Origin: Methylotuvimicrobium sp018830325
Lineage (GTDB): Bacteria > Pseudomonadota > Gammaproteobacteria > Methylococcales > Methylomonadaceae
Length of the DNA stretch: 64,000 nucleotides
Direction of reading: 5' to 3'
Assembly: GCF_044788715.1 (NCBI RefSeq)
Contig: NZ_CP173170.1
Span: forward strand, 3,410,001 to 3,474,000
The notes beneath the pieces are model-generated. The model did no database searches, was not told the DNA's origin, and saw only the letters and a list, made by a program, of their open reading frames with translations. Position 1 is the stretch's first letter. The number at the start of each line of letters is the position of its first letter. The translations under genes and the position numbers were made by a program. Below, piece by piece: positions 50,346 to 59,911 of the stretch.

Positions 50346-50496
50346 AGGGAAACTCAAGGGTGTTAAATGACAATAAACAATAAAGGGTATGTCGAAGCTC
50401 TCGAATCGCCTTGGACGGGTTGAATCACTCACCCCGAACGAAGTATTCGGTATAATAATTGGCTTTCTCATTTTTTACACCCGAGCCTCAGCATCT

Positions 50497-51051
50497 ATGT
50501 CTTCGATTGTGCAATTCTGCCGCCGCCTTGCCGATAAAATCGACCTGCTTAACGAATGGATCGGAACGACTGTATCCTGGCTAACTTTGTTCATGGTCGT
50601 GGTAACGTTTACGATCGTCATGCTTCGTTATGCGTTTAATTACAATTCGATCGCCATGCAGGAATCGGTTTCCTATATGCATGCGCTGGTGTTTATGTTG
50701 GGTGCGGCCTACACTTTGAAAACCGGCGCCCATGTCCGGGTCGATATCTTTTATCAACGCCTTGGCAAATCGGCCCGTGCCTGGATCGATTGCTGCGGCG
50801 TCGTATTGTTATTACTGCCGGTTTCAGGATTTATTCTTTACAGCAGTTGGGATTATGTCGCCGAATCTTGGAAAATCTTCGAAAGCTCGAGTAATTCCGG
50901 CGGCCTTCCCGGCGTATTCTTGATCAAAAGCACTATTCCATTGACCGCTTGCCTAGTAATCCTGCAAGGTATTTCCATGTTCATCGCTAACTTAATGATT
51001 GCCTTGGGTATCGATCGCTCGGATGAGCCCGACTCAATAGAGACTCGTTAA
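50497..51051 (+). CDS. dctQ: TRAP transporter small permease (DctQ)
   Basis: 184 residues from ATG 50497; upstream in-frame starts run into repeat sequence. Four helices; YMHALVFMLGAAYTLKTGAHVRVDIFY is the DctQ hallmark. It pairs with DctM for sodium-driven uptake of an organic acid delivered by a periplasmic DctP, which is not in the window. Confidence 0.88.
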   Translation: MSSIVQFCRRLADKIDLLNEWIGTTVSWLTLFMVVVTFTIVMLRYAFNYNSIAMQESVSYMHALVFMLGAAYTLKTGAHVRVDIFYQRLGKSARAWIDCCGVVLLLLPVSGFILYSSWDYVAESWKIFESSSNSGGLPGVFLIKSTIPLTACLVILQGISMFIANLMIALGIDRSDEPDSIETR

Positions 51052-51052
51052 A

Positions 51053-52438
51053 ATGGAAAATATGATGGCTTTGTGGATGTTTGCCGCGGTTTTTGTCGTG
51101 CTATTGAGCGGTTTTCCGGTCGCCTTTGCCTTGAGCGGCACCGCGCTGGCATTCGCGGGACTGGGTTTGTTGCTGGGCAATTTCGACATGGCATTTTTAA
51201 ACGCATTGCCGAACCGTCTGTACGGCATCATCGGTAATGAAACGCTGATCGCGGTACCGCTTTTCGTGTTCATGGGCGTCATGCTCGAACGGTCGCGCAT
51301 TGCCGAAAGCCTTTTAGAAGCAATGACTAATTTGTTCGGTACCCTGCGCGGCGGCCTCGGCATCGCGGTAACTTTGGTCGGCATGTTGATGGCGGCAAGC
51401 ACCGGCATCGTGGGCGCTACCGTAGTCACGATGGGCTTGTTGTCGCTACCGACCATGCTGCGCAAGAATTACGATCCGGCCGTGGCCTGCGGCACGATTT
51501 GCGCTTCCGGCACATTGGGTCAAATTATTCCGCCGTCTATCGTACTGGTTTTGCTCGGCGATATCATTTCCACCGCCTATCAGCAAGCTCAACTCGACAT
51601 GGGGGTATTTGCTCCGGAATCGATTTCGGTCGGCGACTTATTCGCCGGCGCGTTACTGCCGGGACTCGGCCTAGTCGCACTCTATTTAATCTATATTGCC
51701 TTGCTGGCCTGGCTGCGTCCGAATTTGATGCCGGCCGCGGAACAAAACGCCCGGCTCGAGTCGGGCTTTTATCGGAGCCTGTTGTTTAGCCTGGCGCCGC
51801 CGTTAGTATTGATTCTCTCGGTACTTGGTTCAATCATAGGCGGTTTGGCTACGCCAACCGAAGCGGCATCGGTCGGCGCTTTCGGGGCCATTATTCTGGC
51901 TATCGCAAAAAGCGAATTGAATTTAGCCACATTGCAGGAAGTCATGCGCAGCACTACGCAAACCACGAGCATGGTATTTCTAATCCTGATCGGCGCGGCC
52001 TTGTTTTCGTTGGTATTTCGAGGGTTTGAAGGCGATGAACTGATCGTTAACCTGCTCTCGGACTTACCGGGCGGCCAATTCGGCGCCGTATTCAGCGTGA
52101 TGCTGGTGATGTTTTTTCTTGGCTTCGTATTGGATTTTATCGAAATCACCTTCGTCGTGGTGCCGATCGTCGGCCCTATACTGTTGGCGATGGATATCGA
52201 CCCGGTCTGGCTCGGCATCATGATCGCGCTAAATCTGCAAACGTCGTTTTTGACGCCGCCATTCGGTTTCGCGTTATTTTATCTGCGCGGCGTGGCTCCG
52301 TCCGAGGTTTCGACCGGTCAAATCTATAAAGGCGTGATGCCTTTTATCGCAATTCAGCTTATCATGTTGGCCGTTTTGGCTTATTGGCCGCAGCTGGCCA
52401 CTTGGCTTCCTACTCAGATTTACAACGATGCATTATGA
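51053..52438 (+). CDS. dctM: TRAP transporter large permease (DctM)
   Basis: 461 residues, about twelve helices. LSGFPVAFALSGTAL, IGNETLIAVPLFVFMGVMLE, CGTICASGTLGQIIPPSIVLVLLGD and TPTEAASVGAFGA are all DctM features. It begins 2 bp after dctQ. The ATG at 51062 is an alternative start. Its last bases overlap lptM (ATGA), so the permease genes are joined to the lysA-dapF operon. Confidence 0.92.
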   Translation: MENMMALWMFAAVFVVLLSGFPVAFALSGTALAFAGLGLLLGNFDMAFLNALPNRLYGIIGNETLIAVPLFVFMGVMLERSRIAESLLEAMTNLFGTLRGGLGIAVTLVGMLMAASTGIVGATVVTMGLLSLPTMLRKNYDPAVACGTICASGTLGQIIPPSIVLVLLGDIISTAYQQAQLDMGVFAPESISVGDLFAGALLPGLGLVALYLIYIALLAWLRPNLMPAAEQNARLESGFYRSLLFSLAPPLVLILSVLGSIIGGLATPTEAASVGAFGAIILAIAKSELNLATLQEVMRSTTQTTSMVFLILIGAALFSLVFRGFEGDELIVNLLSDLPGGQFGAVFSVMLVMFFLGFVLDFIEITFVVVPIVGPILLAMDIDPVWLGIMIALNLQTSFLTPPFGFALFYLRGVAPSEVSTGQIYKGVMPFIAIQLIMLAVLAYWPQLATWLPTQIYNDAL

Positions 52439-52587
52439 ATTATTCCAAACTTTTAATCGCTCCCTTTATCGGATTATTGATCACTGCCTGCGGACAAACC
52501 GGACCGCTTTATTTGCCGGACGGGCCGGCGCCTATCCATGTCCCGAAAGAGCAACCGACCGATATTGAAACTGACGAAGAAGACTGA
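52435..52587 (+). CDS. lptM: LPS-assembly lipoprotein LptM (YifL)
   Basis: 50 residues from ATG 52435, overlapping the dctM stop. Signal MNYSKLLIAPFIGLLITACG with lipobox ITAC, then CGQTGPLYLPDGP, the conserved LptM motif. It assists LptD maturation in the outer membrane. Located before lysA and dapF as yifL is before dapF in E. coli. Confidence 0.9.
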   Translation: MNYSKLLIAPFIGLLITACGQTGPLYLPDGPAPIHVPKEQPTDIETDEED

Positions 52588-52591
52588 CAAC

Positions 52592-53851
52592 ATGGATTTT
52601 TTTAATTATAAACGCGGCGAATTGTTCGCTGAAGACTGTCCGGTGCGGGAAATCGCCGCTACACATGGAACCCCGTGCTACATTTATTCACGCGCCACGT
52701 TAGAACGACATTGGCATGCTTTCGACCGTCCCTTCGGCGACAGGCCGCATTTGATCTGTTATGCCGTCAAGGCCAATTCCAATCTGGCGGTGCTGAATAT
52801 TTTGGCTCGATTGGGATCGGGTTTCGATATCGTTTCGGCCGGCGAACTCGAACGCGTCTTAGCCGCAGGGGGCGATCCGAAAAAAACTGTGTTTTCAGGC
52901 GTCGGTAAACGCAGCGATGAAATCCTAAGTGCGCTGAAAACCGGTATCCGTTGTTTCAATATCGAGGTCGGCGGAGAGCTGGATAGAATCAATGAACTGG
53001 CAGGCCGACTCGGCGTTAAAGCCCCGGTTTCGTTCCGTGTCAATCCGGACGTCGATGCGAAAACCCATCCTTACATCTCAACCGGCTTGAAAGAAAACAA
53101 ATTCGGCATTGCGATTGAACAAGCCTTGCTTGAGTATCAACGGGCCGCGGCCATGCCGAATATCGACGTCATCGGCATCGACTGCCATATCGGTTCGCAA
53201 TTGACCGACACGACGCCCTTTCTGGACGCATTGAGCCGGATACTTGACCTTGTCGTCGACCTAAAAAAAATGGGAATCGCCCTGCACCATCTGGATCTCG
53301 GCGGCGGTCTCGGCATCCGTTATCGCGACGAACAACCGCCGGAACCGGCCGATTATGTTCAAGCCTTACTCGATCGTTTGAATCAATCTGGGCTGGCTGA
53401 TGATGTTGAAATCCTGCTCGAACCCGGCCGGGCCATCGCCGGTAATGCAGGCATTCTAGTCACGCAAGTCGAATACCTTAAAACCACGGCCGACAAAAAT
53501 TTTGCCATTGTCGACGCGGCGATGAACGATTTAATCCGCCCTTCACTCTACAGCGCTTGGCAGGAAATCATTCCGGTTCAAAGCCAAAGTTCGGCGGACG
53601 AACAGCAATGGGATATCGTCGGCCCGGTCTGCGAGACCGGCGATTTTCTCGGCAAAGACCGCAAATTGAGACTCTCGCCCGGCGACTTGCTGGCGGTGCG
53701 ATCTTCCGGCGCCTATGGATTTACGATGAGTTCCAACTATAATTCAAGACCGCGCGCCGCCGAAGTCATGGTCGATGGCGGCGATTGCCACCTGATCCGC
53801 GAGCGGGAAACTCTTGCGCAATTATGGACTGGCGAACAATTACTGCCTTAA
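52592..53851 (+). CDS. lysA: Diaminopimelate decarboxylase
   Basis: 419 residues from ATG 52592, 4 bp after lptM. PLP lysine in YAVKANSNLAVL; HIGSQ, GGGLGI, EPGRAIAGNAG and the C-terminal CETGDF and SSGAYGFTMSSNYN are intact. Makes lysine from meso-diaminopimelate. Confidence 0.95.
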   Translation: MDFFNYKRGELFAEDCPVREIAATHGTPCYIYSRATLERHWHAFDRPFGDRPHLICYAVKANSNLAVLNILARLGSGFDIVSAGELERVLAAGGDPKKTVFSGVGKRSDEILSALKTGIRCFNIEVGGELDRINELAGRLGVKAPVSFRVNPDVDAKTHPYISTGLKENKFGIAIEQALLEYQRAAAMPNIDVIGIDCHIGSQLTDTTPFLDALSRILDLVVDLKKMGIALHHLDLGGGLGIRYRDEQPPEPADYVQALLDRLNQSGLADDVEILLEPGRAIAGNAGILVTQVEYLKTTADKNFAIVDAAMNDLIRPSLYSAWQEIIPVQSQSSADEQQWDIVGPVCETGDFLGKDRKLRLSPGDLLAVRSSGAYGFTMSSNYNSRPRAAEVMVDGGDCHLIRERETLAQLWTGEQLLP

Positions 53852-53867
53852 CCGGAAAATAACACCC

Positions 53868-54692
53868 ATGATCGAATTCACCAAAATGCATGGCCTCGGT
53901 AACGACTTTGTCGTGATCGATGCCATCAATCAAAGCATTTCATTACAGGCCGAACAAATCCGCACCTGGTCGGATCGGCATTTCGGCATCGGCTTCGATC
54001 AATTATTATTGGTCGAAAACCCGGTTAGTCCGGATGCCGATTTCAAATACCGTATCTTCAACGCTGACGGCAGCGAGGTTGCACAATGCGGCAACGGCGC
54101 GCGCTGCTTTGCGAAATTCGTCCGCGAAAAACAATTGACCCATAAAGACGAAATCCGTGTCGATACCAATGCCGGACAACTATTGCTGAAGCTTAACGCG
54201 GACGGCATGATCACGGTCAACATGGGCATCCCTAAACACAAGCCTGAAGAAATCCCGCTAAAGACACAGCATGAAGCGAAGTTTTACAGCGTCATCGCCA
54301 ATAATATCGAAAGAGGTTTTGGCGCGGTTTCGCTAGGCAACCCGCATGCCGTGCTTCAGGTTCACGACATCAAGCATGCGCCGGTCAATGAGTTAGGACC
54401 TTTACTGGAAAGCCATCCCGATTTTCCCGAACGCGCCAATATCGGTTTTATGCAAGTCATCGACCGCGGCCATATTAAGCTTCGCGTTTATGAGCGAGGG
54501 GCTGCGGAAACACTCGCCTGCGGCAGCGGCGCTTGCGCCGCCGCAATCATCGGCATCGAACAAAATTTACTCGACAATGAAGTCATCGTCGAATTGCCCG
54601 GCGGATCATTAACAATAAATTGGCCGGGGAGAGGACAACCGGTATTGATGACAGGACCCGCCGTTTCGGTTTTCGAGGGACGTATCTTATGA
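53868..54692 (+). CDS. dapF: Diaminopimelate epimerase
   Basis: 274 residues. Both catalytic Cys are present: NADGSEVAQCGNGARCF and ETLACGSGACAAAI. Interconverts LL- and meso-diaminopimelate. Sixteen bases after lysA; stop overlaps the next start (ATGATGA). Confidence 0.95.
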   Translation: MIEFTKMHGLGNDFVVIDAINQSISLQAEQIRTWSDRHFGIGFDQLLLVENPVSPDADFKYRIFNADGSEVAQCGNGARCFAKFVREKQLTHKDEIRVDTNAGQLLLKLNADGMITVNMGIPKHKPEEIPLKTQHEAKFYSVIANNIERGFGAVSLGNPHAVLQVHDIKHAPVNELGPLLESHPDFPERANIGFMQVIDRGHIKLRVYERGAAETLACGSGACAAAIIGIEQNLLDNEVIVELPGGSLTINWPGRGQPVLMTGPAVSVFEGRIL

Positions 54693-55387
54693 TGAAAAAA
54701 CAAGCACTAAACACACTAACAGACAAACAAGTTGAAGCCTATTTGCAGGCTAACCCCGAGTTCTTCAACGATCACCTTAATCTTCTGGAAAGCATGACGA
54801 TACCGCATCCGAGCGGCGATGCGATTTCGTTGATATCCAAACAACTGGAAATTTTCAGGGTCAAGCATCAGGAATTGGAAAGTCAATTATCCGCGCTGAT
54901 TGAAATCGCCCGCGACAATGACACGTCGTTTAATCGCATGCATAAACTGACCTTGGCATTGCTCGACGCCGCGACGCTCGACGAAGCCGTCGCGAATCTC
55001 GAACATGTGTTCGTCGACTTTTTCATGACCGATTTCGTGGCCGTGCGTATCATTTCCGAATATGAGCAAACGCCGATTGCCAATTTATTTATCGCGCCGA
55101 ACGACCCCAACCTTCAGCACTTCGCCCCCATTCTGAGCAGCAGCCAGCCGAAATGCGGACGCCCCACTCTCGCACAAGCCAGAGTCTTGTTCGGCGATGA
55201 GGCTTCGGAGGTCAAGTCCTGCGCGATCATCCCCATGTCGTTCACCCAACTCGAAGGCATTGTTGCGATCGGCAGCCGCGAAGACAACCGCTTCCATTAC
55301 AGCATGGGTAATTTATTTTTGACCCAAATGAGCGAAATTATTGCCACACGGTTGATTTCGTTGCTTCACCAATCGGAACATGACTGA
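54689..55387 (+). CDS. yigA: DUF484 GAF-like protein (YigA)
   Basis: 232 residues. VEAYLQANPEFFNDHLNLLESMTIPH is the DUF484 start; a short coiled coil leads to a GAF-like domain (VDFFMTDFVAVRI, CAIIPMSF). Role unknown, but constantly between dapF and xerC. Second ATG at 54692 is equally possible. Overlaps xerC by 8 bp. Confidence 0.88.
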   Translation: MMKKQALNTLTDKQVEAYLQANPEFFNDHLNLLESMTIPHPSGDAISLISKQLEIFRVKHQELESQLSALIEIARDNDTSFNRMHKLTLALLDAATLDEAVANLEHVFVDFFMTDFVAVRIISEYEQTPIANLFIAPNDPNLQHFAPILSSSQPKCGRPTLAQARVLFGDEASEVKSCAIIPMSFTQLEGIVAIGSREDNRFHYSMGNLFLTQMSEIIATRLISLLHQSEHD

Positions 55388-56288
55388 AGACGCGCTGACT
55401 CAGTTAACTAGCTTTTTAAGCTACTTGCAAGCGGAGAAACGCTTGTCCGACCATACCGTCGAAGGCTACCGACACGACTTGGAAAGACTGCGCGATTTTT
55501 GTGTCGAACACGACATTGAAGAATGGTCGGCAATTCACACTAGCGATATTCGCACCCATATCGCCTCGAGGCACCGGCGAGGACTCGGTAGCAAAAGCCT
55601 ACAACGCGAATTATCCGCGATACGCAGTTTGTTCAGATATTTGCTAAAAAAAAACCTTGCCACGCTAAACCCGGCCCAGGCGGTCAAAGCGCCCAAGCAG
55701 GATAGAAAACTCCCCAGCGTACTCGATGTCGATCAAGTCACAGGTTTCCTTGAAGCCGATACCGATTCTTGGCTGGAAATCAGAGATCAAGCGATTTTCG
55801 AATTATTTTATTCCTGCGGCCTGCGTCTTAGCGAATTAACCTCGCTCAATCTAGTCGATATCGATTTAGCCGATTGCAGTTTAATCGTGCAATCGGGAAA
55901 AGGCGGAAAATCCAGACTATTACCGATTGGCAGTAAAGCCGTCGAGGCATTGAAAAACTGGTTGCCATTACGCACCGATCTTAATCGCGGCGATGAGCCT
56001 GCGCTGTTTTTATCGGCCAGAGGCAGCCGACTCGCACAACGTAGCGTACAACAAAGACTCGAAAACTGGTGTCGAAAGAAAGGGATCGCCGAACATATTC
56101 ATCCGCATATGCTGAGACACTCCTTTGCCAGTCATTTACTCGAATCCAGCGGCGACCTTAGAGCCGTTCAGGAATTACTCGGCCACAGCACGATCGGCAC
56201 AACGCAAATTTATACCCATCTTAATTTCCAACATCTTGCCGAAGTTTACGATCAGGCACATCCTCGCGCTAAAAAAAGAACGCCTTAA
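55380..56288 (+). CDS. xerC: Tyrosine recombinase XerC
   Basis: 302 residues. Catalytic set: Arg in SCGLRLSELTSL, Lys in GKGGKSRLLP, HMLRHSFASH, LLGHSTIGTTQIYTHL (His and Tyr nucleophile). With XerD it resolves chromosome dimers at dif. Context (dapF-yigA-xerC) identifies it rather than a phage integrase. Confidence 0.95.
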   Translation: MTEDALTQLTSFLSYLQAEKRLSDHTVEGYRHDLERLRDFCVEHDIEEWSAIHTSDIRTHIASRHRRGLGSKSLQRELSAIRSLFRYLLKKNLATLNPAQAVKAPKQDRKLPSVLDVDQVTGFLEADTDSWLEIRDQAIFELFYSCGLRLSELTSLNLVDIDLADCSLIVQSGKGGKSRLLPIGSKAVEALKNWLPLRTDLNRGDEPALFLSARGSRLAQRSVQQRLENWCRKKGIAEHIHPHMLRHSFASHLLESSGDLRAVQELLGHSTIGTTQIYTHLNFQHLAEVYDQAHPRAKKRTP

Positions 56289-56376
56289 TCCGGATTTTGT
56301 TAGCGAGCCAACGGCTATAAAACCTGTTATTATTAGAGCAATTTTTAAAAAATGCTGCTCACTAAGGATACCGGAA

Positions 56377-57417
56377 ATGTCTGAAAACGATTTACCACAG
56401 AACACACCATATAAAGGGATTCTCTGGACGCTTGGTGTCATCGGATCCGCGATTTTAGTTTTAATGCTAATTCTCTCAACCTGGTGGAGTCAAGAACCCG
56501 ATCCGTTCAATGTTTATGACGAAGCGATAGAGCGCTCCAAGGTTGACGACACGTCCGATATTCCCGTCGGCTATGTTTACGCCAATACCTTAGCGCATAT
56601 CGCCGAAGTTTTACTACATAAACCCGGTGGCTATATTACTAACGACGCTGCGCCTCCGGGCATATTCATGGATAACATGCCTAGCTGGGAATTGGGAGCC
56701 TTGGTCATCTTGCGCGACGCCACGACCGCATTACGCAATCATTTCGCGCGGGATCAGTCGCAATCGGCCGAAGACCCCGACCTCGCGATTGCCGAGCCCT
56801 ATTTTTACTACGAGCGCAACTCCTGGGCGCTACCTTCGACCGAGGCGGAATATCAAAAAGGCGTCGATGCTTTACACAACTATATGATCCGTCTTCAAAA
56901 ACCGACTGGCAAAAAGCCAGCAAGATTTTATTCCCGAGCCGACAATCTTTGGCAGTATGTCGAGATCGTGATTAAACGTCTTGGAGGTCTATCGACACGC
57001 CTATCTGCCAGCAGTGAGCATACTTATATTCGCGAAATGACCGTACAGATCACCGAAGATTCGAAAGTATCAAGGCTCAAAAAGGAACATGTCACAACCG
57101 AACCGCTAACCCGAACACCTTGGCTAGAGGTCGACGACATCTTTTGGGAAGCGCGCGGAGCGTCCTGGGCCTTGTTGCATATTCTTAAAGCGATCGAACA
57201 CGATTTTAGAGCCATTTTGATCGACAAACGAGCAATGAATACCGTTGACATTATGATCCGAGCATTGGAAAACTCACTACAACCAATTATGAGCCCCATG
57301 ATTCTCAACGGCAGTGGTTTCGGTCTGTTTGCGAACTATTCATTGACGATGGCCAATTATATCGCTCGCGCCAATGCCGCCGCATTGGATTTACGAGACG
57401 TCATGAACCGCGGGTAA
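56377..57417 (+). CDS. DUF2333 inner-membrane protein
   Basis: 346 residues from ATG 56377. One N-terminal helix (GVIGSAILVLMLILSTWW) and a large periplasmic part: LLHKPGGYITNDAAPPGIFMD, NMPSWELGALVILRDA and DPDLAIAEPYF are the DUF2333 signature. Function unknown. Followed at 6 bp by a DUF4389 gene. Confidence 0.85.
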   Translation: MSENDLPQNTPYKGILWTLGVIGSAILVLMLILSTWWSQEPDPFNVYDEAIERSKVDDTSDIPVGYVYANTLAHIAEVLLHKPGGYITNDAAPPGIFMDNMPSWELGALVILRDATTALRNHFARDQSQSAEDPDLAIAEPYFYYERNSWALPSTEAEYQKGVDALHNYMIRLQKPTGKKPARFYSRADNLWQYVEIVIKRLGGLSTRLSASSEHTYIREMTVQITEDSKVSRLKKEHVTTEPLTRTPWLEVDDIFWEARGASWALLHILKAIEHDFRAILIDKRAMNTVDIMIRALENSLQPIMSPMILNGSGFGLFANYSLTMANYIARANAAALDLRDVMNRG

Positions 57418-57422
57418 AAAGC

Positions 57423-57737
57423 ATGAAGGAACAACTCAACGAAAACCTCAAAAAACCGAACACCTGGAAAAGAATCGCCTTTATGTTGGTATTCGCAGTC
57501 ATTGCGGGATTAGTCAGGGTATTGTTGTGGGCAGTAATATTGCTGCAAATCGCATCCATGCTGCTGACCGGCTCGACCAATAAGAATATTCTCGATCTTG
57601 GGAAAAAGTTGGCGGCCTATCTGTATCATATCGTGCTGTTCTTGACCTTCAACACCGAGCGAATGCCCTTCCCTTTCGCCGACTGGAACGAGACCGAAAC
57701 CTTGGATTTGCCGTCTCACCGAGAACATCAGGACTGA
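57423..57737 (+). CDS. DUF4389 membrane protein
   Basis: 104 residues with a hydrophobic region of two helices and the tail LFLTFNTERMPFPFADWNE, which is characteristic of DUF4389. Usually found with DUF2333, as here. Function unknown. Confidence 0.85.
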   Translation: MKEQLNENLKKPNTWKRIAFMLVFAVIAGLVRVLLWAVILLQIASMLLTGSTNKNILDLGKKLAAYLYHIVLFLTFNTERMPFPFADWNETETLDLPSHREHQD

Positions 57738-57752
57738 TTCGCGTCAACGACC

Positions 57753-58832
57753 ATGGAAGCCGCTCGTAAAATCATCCACATCGATATGGATGCCTTTTTT
57801 GCCGCGGTCGAGCAACGCGATTTTCCGCAATACCGCAATAAACCTTTGATCGTCGGCGGTCTGCCGGGGTCTCGAGGGGTGGTATCAACCTGCAGTTACG
57901 AAGCCCGGCAATTCGGCATCCACTCGGCGATGCCATCGTCAACGGCACATCGCCTCTGTCCTCATGCAATCTTCGTCAAACCGCGTTTCGAAGCATACCG
58001 AGAAGCGTCAAACAGCATCCGCAAAATCTTTGCCGACTATACCGATTTATTCGAACCCTTATCGCTCGACGAAGCCTATCTTGACGTTAGCCAATGCAAT
58101 CGCTGCAAAGGCTCTGCGACACTCATTGCGAAAGACATCAAGGCAAAAATCAAACAACAGACCGGCCTGACCGCTTCCGCCGGCGTTTCCTATAACAAAT
58201 TTCTGGCAAAAATAGCCTCCGATCTCGATAAACCGGACGGCTTGTATTTAATCACGCCCGACAACGGCCCAGGGTTTATCGAAACCCTGCCTATTGGAAA
58301 ATTTCACGGCATCGGCAAGGCCACCGAGAAAAAAATGCATGAGCTGGGCATTTTTACCGGAGCCGATTTAAAAACGATACCCCTCGCCTCTTTGCAAGAT
58401 TATTTCGGTAAAGCTGGCTTGCATTATTACCATATTTGCCGTGGCATCGATAACCGCCCGGTCAATCACCAACGAATCACTAAATCGATCGGTGTTGAAG
58501 TCACTTTTCAAGAAGATCTCGATAACCGAGAAACTCTATTGATACAGCTACAAAATCTTCTGAGCAAAGCGCTCGGCAAGGCACAAGAGAAAAAACTGGC
58601 TGCGTATACCCTAACGATAAAAATAAAATATAGCGATTTTGTGCAAATTACGCGCAGCCGAACGCTTTCGAAAGCGATCACCGAAAACTTAAATACTCTA
58701 CCTCTGCTGGACGACTTATTGAAAACGGCACCAACCGACCGGCGTAAGGTCCGCCTGCTGGGTGTCGCTTTGTCATCACTCGCCTCTCCCAACAGCAACC
58801 GACAAATCGATTTGTTCGAGCAGTTTCAGTAA
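57753..58832 (+). CDS. dinB: DNA polymerase IV (Y family)
   Basis: 359 residues. IHIDMDAFFAAVEQRD and SLDEAYLDVS hold the catalytic acids; the steric tyrosine-type gate and little-finger domain follow (LPIGKFHGIGKATEKKM; SIGVEVTFQEDL). C-terminal QIDLFEQF resembles a beta-clamp-binding peptide (Q-x-D-L-F). Translesion synthesis. No LexA-type box was recognised upstream. Confidence 0.94.
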   Translation: MEAARKIIHIDMDAFFAAVEQRDFPQYRNKPLIVGGLPGSRGVVSTCSYEARQFGIHSAMPSSTAHRLCPHAIFVKPRFEAYREASNSIRKIFADYTDLFEPLSLDEAYLDVSQCNRCKGSATLIAKDIKAKIKQQTGLTASAGVSYNKFLAKIASDLDKPDGLYLITPDNGPGFIETLPIGKFHGIGKATEKKMHELGIFTGADLKTIPLASLQDYFGKAGLHYYHICRGIDNRPVNHQRITKSIGVEVTFQEDLDNRETLLIQLQNLLSKALGKAQEKKLAAYTLTIKIKYSDFVQITRSRTLSKAITENLNTLPLLDDLLKTAPTDRRKVRLLGVALSSLASPNSNRQIDLFEQFQ

Positions 58833-58854
58833 TGTAAAACACCACCGTCAAGTA

Positions 58855-58937
58855 GCGTAGGTCGAGTTAGCGCTAGCGTAACCCGACATTTGACCCATCG
58901 ATATGTCGGGTTACGGCTCCGCCTAACCCGACCTACT
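58855..58937. repeat. REP-type inverted pair (TAGGTCG..GTTAG / CTAACCCGACCTA)
   Basis: GTAGGTCGAGTTAGCGCTAG with the opposing CCGCCTAACCCGACCTAC and central ATGTCGGGTTA. Lies between converging dinB and darP. Confidence 0.75.
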
Positions 58938-59005
58938 CGGCTACTCGGCCGCAAGCATTCGAGTAAAATGGTGCGTGGTGTGCGCCCTACGATTCACTAG
59001 GCCAA

Positions 59006-59548
59006 TCAATCAGAATCCGCTTCGAACAACTCTTTCAAATAACGGTACAGCTCCCGCGAGGATTTTGGAGGCCGCGCTTCTGCCGCTTCTTTCTGAGCAC
59101 TACGCATCAATTGCCTTAACAATTGCCGGTCGGTTTGCGGATATTCGTCGATCAATTCGGTCAAGGCGTCTTGACCTTCGGAAATCAAGCGATCGCGCCA
59201 ACGCTCTATTTTGTGATGCTCCCTGGTCGCATGAGCGCTCTGGTTTTTTATCCTCGCCAATTTTTCGGTAATCGGATCGACATCCAACTTTCTGAGTAAA
59301 CCGCAAATAAACTTCATCTGCCTTTTTCTGGCACCTTTCGGCGGCATTCCAGTCGCACCGATAACGGCCTTGTGTAAACCCTCAGGCAAATCCAAGGTAC
59401 TTAATTGCGCCGCCGATAACGCGACCAATTCCTCTCCCAGTTCGAATAAAACGGCAATATCGCGTTTTATCTGCGTTTTGTTAGGCCTAACCGCATAGTA
59501 TTCGACTTCATCGTCGAATTCTTCGTATTCCTGATATTCTTCAATCAT
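59006..59548 (-). CDS. darP: Ribosome biogenesis factor DarP (YjgA)
   Basis: 180 residues, DUF615. RPNKTQIKRDIAVLFELGEEL, GMPPKGARKRQMKFICGLLR and HHKIERWRDRLI are the diagnostic blocks. Acts late in 50S subunit assembly. One base after the small membrane protein gene on the same strand. Confidence 0.93.
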   Translation of the reverse strand: MIEEYQEYEEFDDEVEYYAVRPNKTQIKRDIAVLFELGEELVALSAAQLSTLDLPEGLHKAVIGATGMPPKGARKRQMKFICGLLRKLDVDPITEKLARIKNQSAHATREHHKIERWRDRLISEGQDALTELIDEYPQTDRQLLRQLMRSAQKEAAEARPPKSSRELYRYLKELFEADSD

Positions 59549-59549
59549 T

Positions 59550-59738
59550 TCAAACCATGGCTATTAAAAATAATACAAATAGTACAACGAACCCCAGCGG
59601 TAACAATACCGCTTTCCAATCCGTTTCGGCATTTTTACTGCGTTCGAGCGATGCTTTGACACCTGGCCCCATCCAAAACAGCACAAGCAGTACTAATGCC
59701 CCCAGTATCAAGCTTTCTGTCGTCGATAAGTTTTCCAT
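59550..59738 (-). CDS. Small two-helix membrane protein
   Basis: 62 residues from ATG 59738 with AGAGGT upstream. Two helices (LILGALVLLVLFWMGPGV and LLPLGFVVLFVLFLIAMV) separated by a charged loop. Unknown; probably co-transcribed with darP. Confidence 0.65.
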   Translation of the reverse strand: MENLSTTESLILGALVLLVLFWMGPGVKASLERSKNAETDWKAVLLPLGFVVLFVLFLIAMV

Positions 59739-59802
59739 ATTGACCTCTTTTATTTTTTGATAGCCGTTAACAGTCAGCGGTAAACGGATCTCTGTTATCA
59801 CC

Positions 59803-59911
59803 TAGCAGGAGCAGTTGCCGAGGAGCAAAAATCTGCCCTGCCGCCGACACCTGCCAATCGAGCTACCGAACCCTCCATAAAATAGGGAGGTTATTTACGA
59901 CAAAATCCTAA
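59803..59911. repeat. TTAGGATTT-ended repeat, one-ended remnant (copy 3)
   Basis: Contains GCAGTTGCCGAGGAGCAAAA, CCTGCCAATCGAGCTACCGA, AATAGGGAGGTTATTTACG and the end AAAATCCTAA. The opposite end is missing. It ends exactly at the stop codon of the glycosylase gene. Confidence 0.65.
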
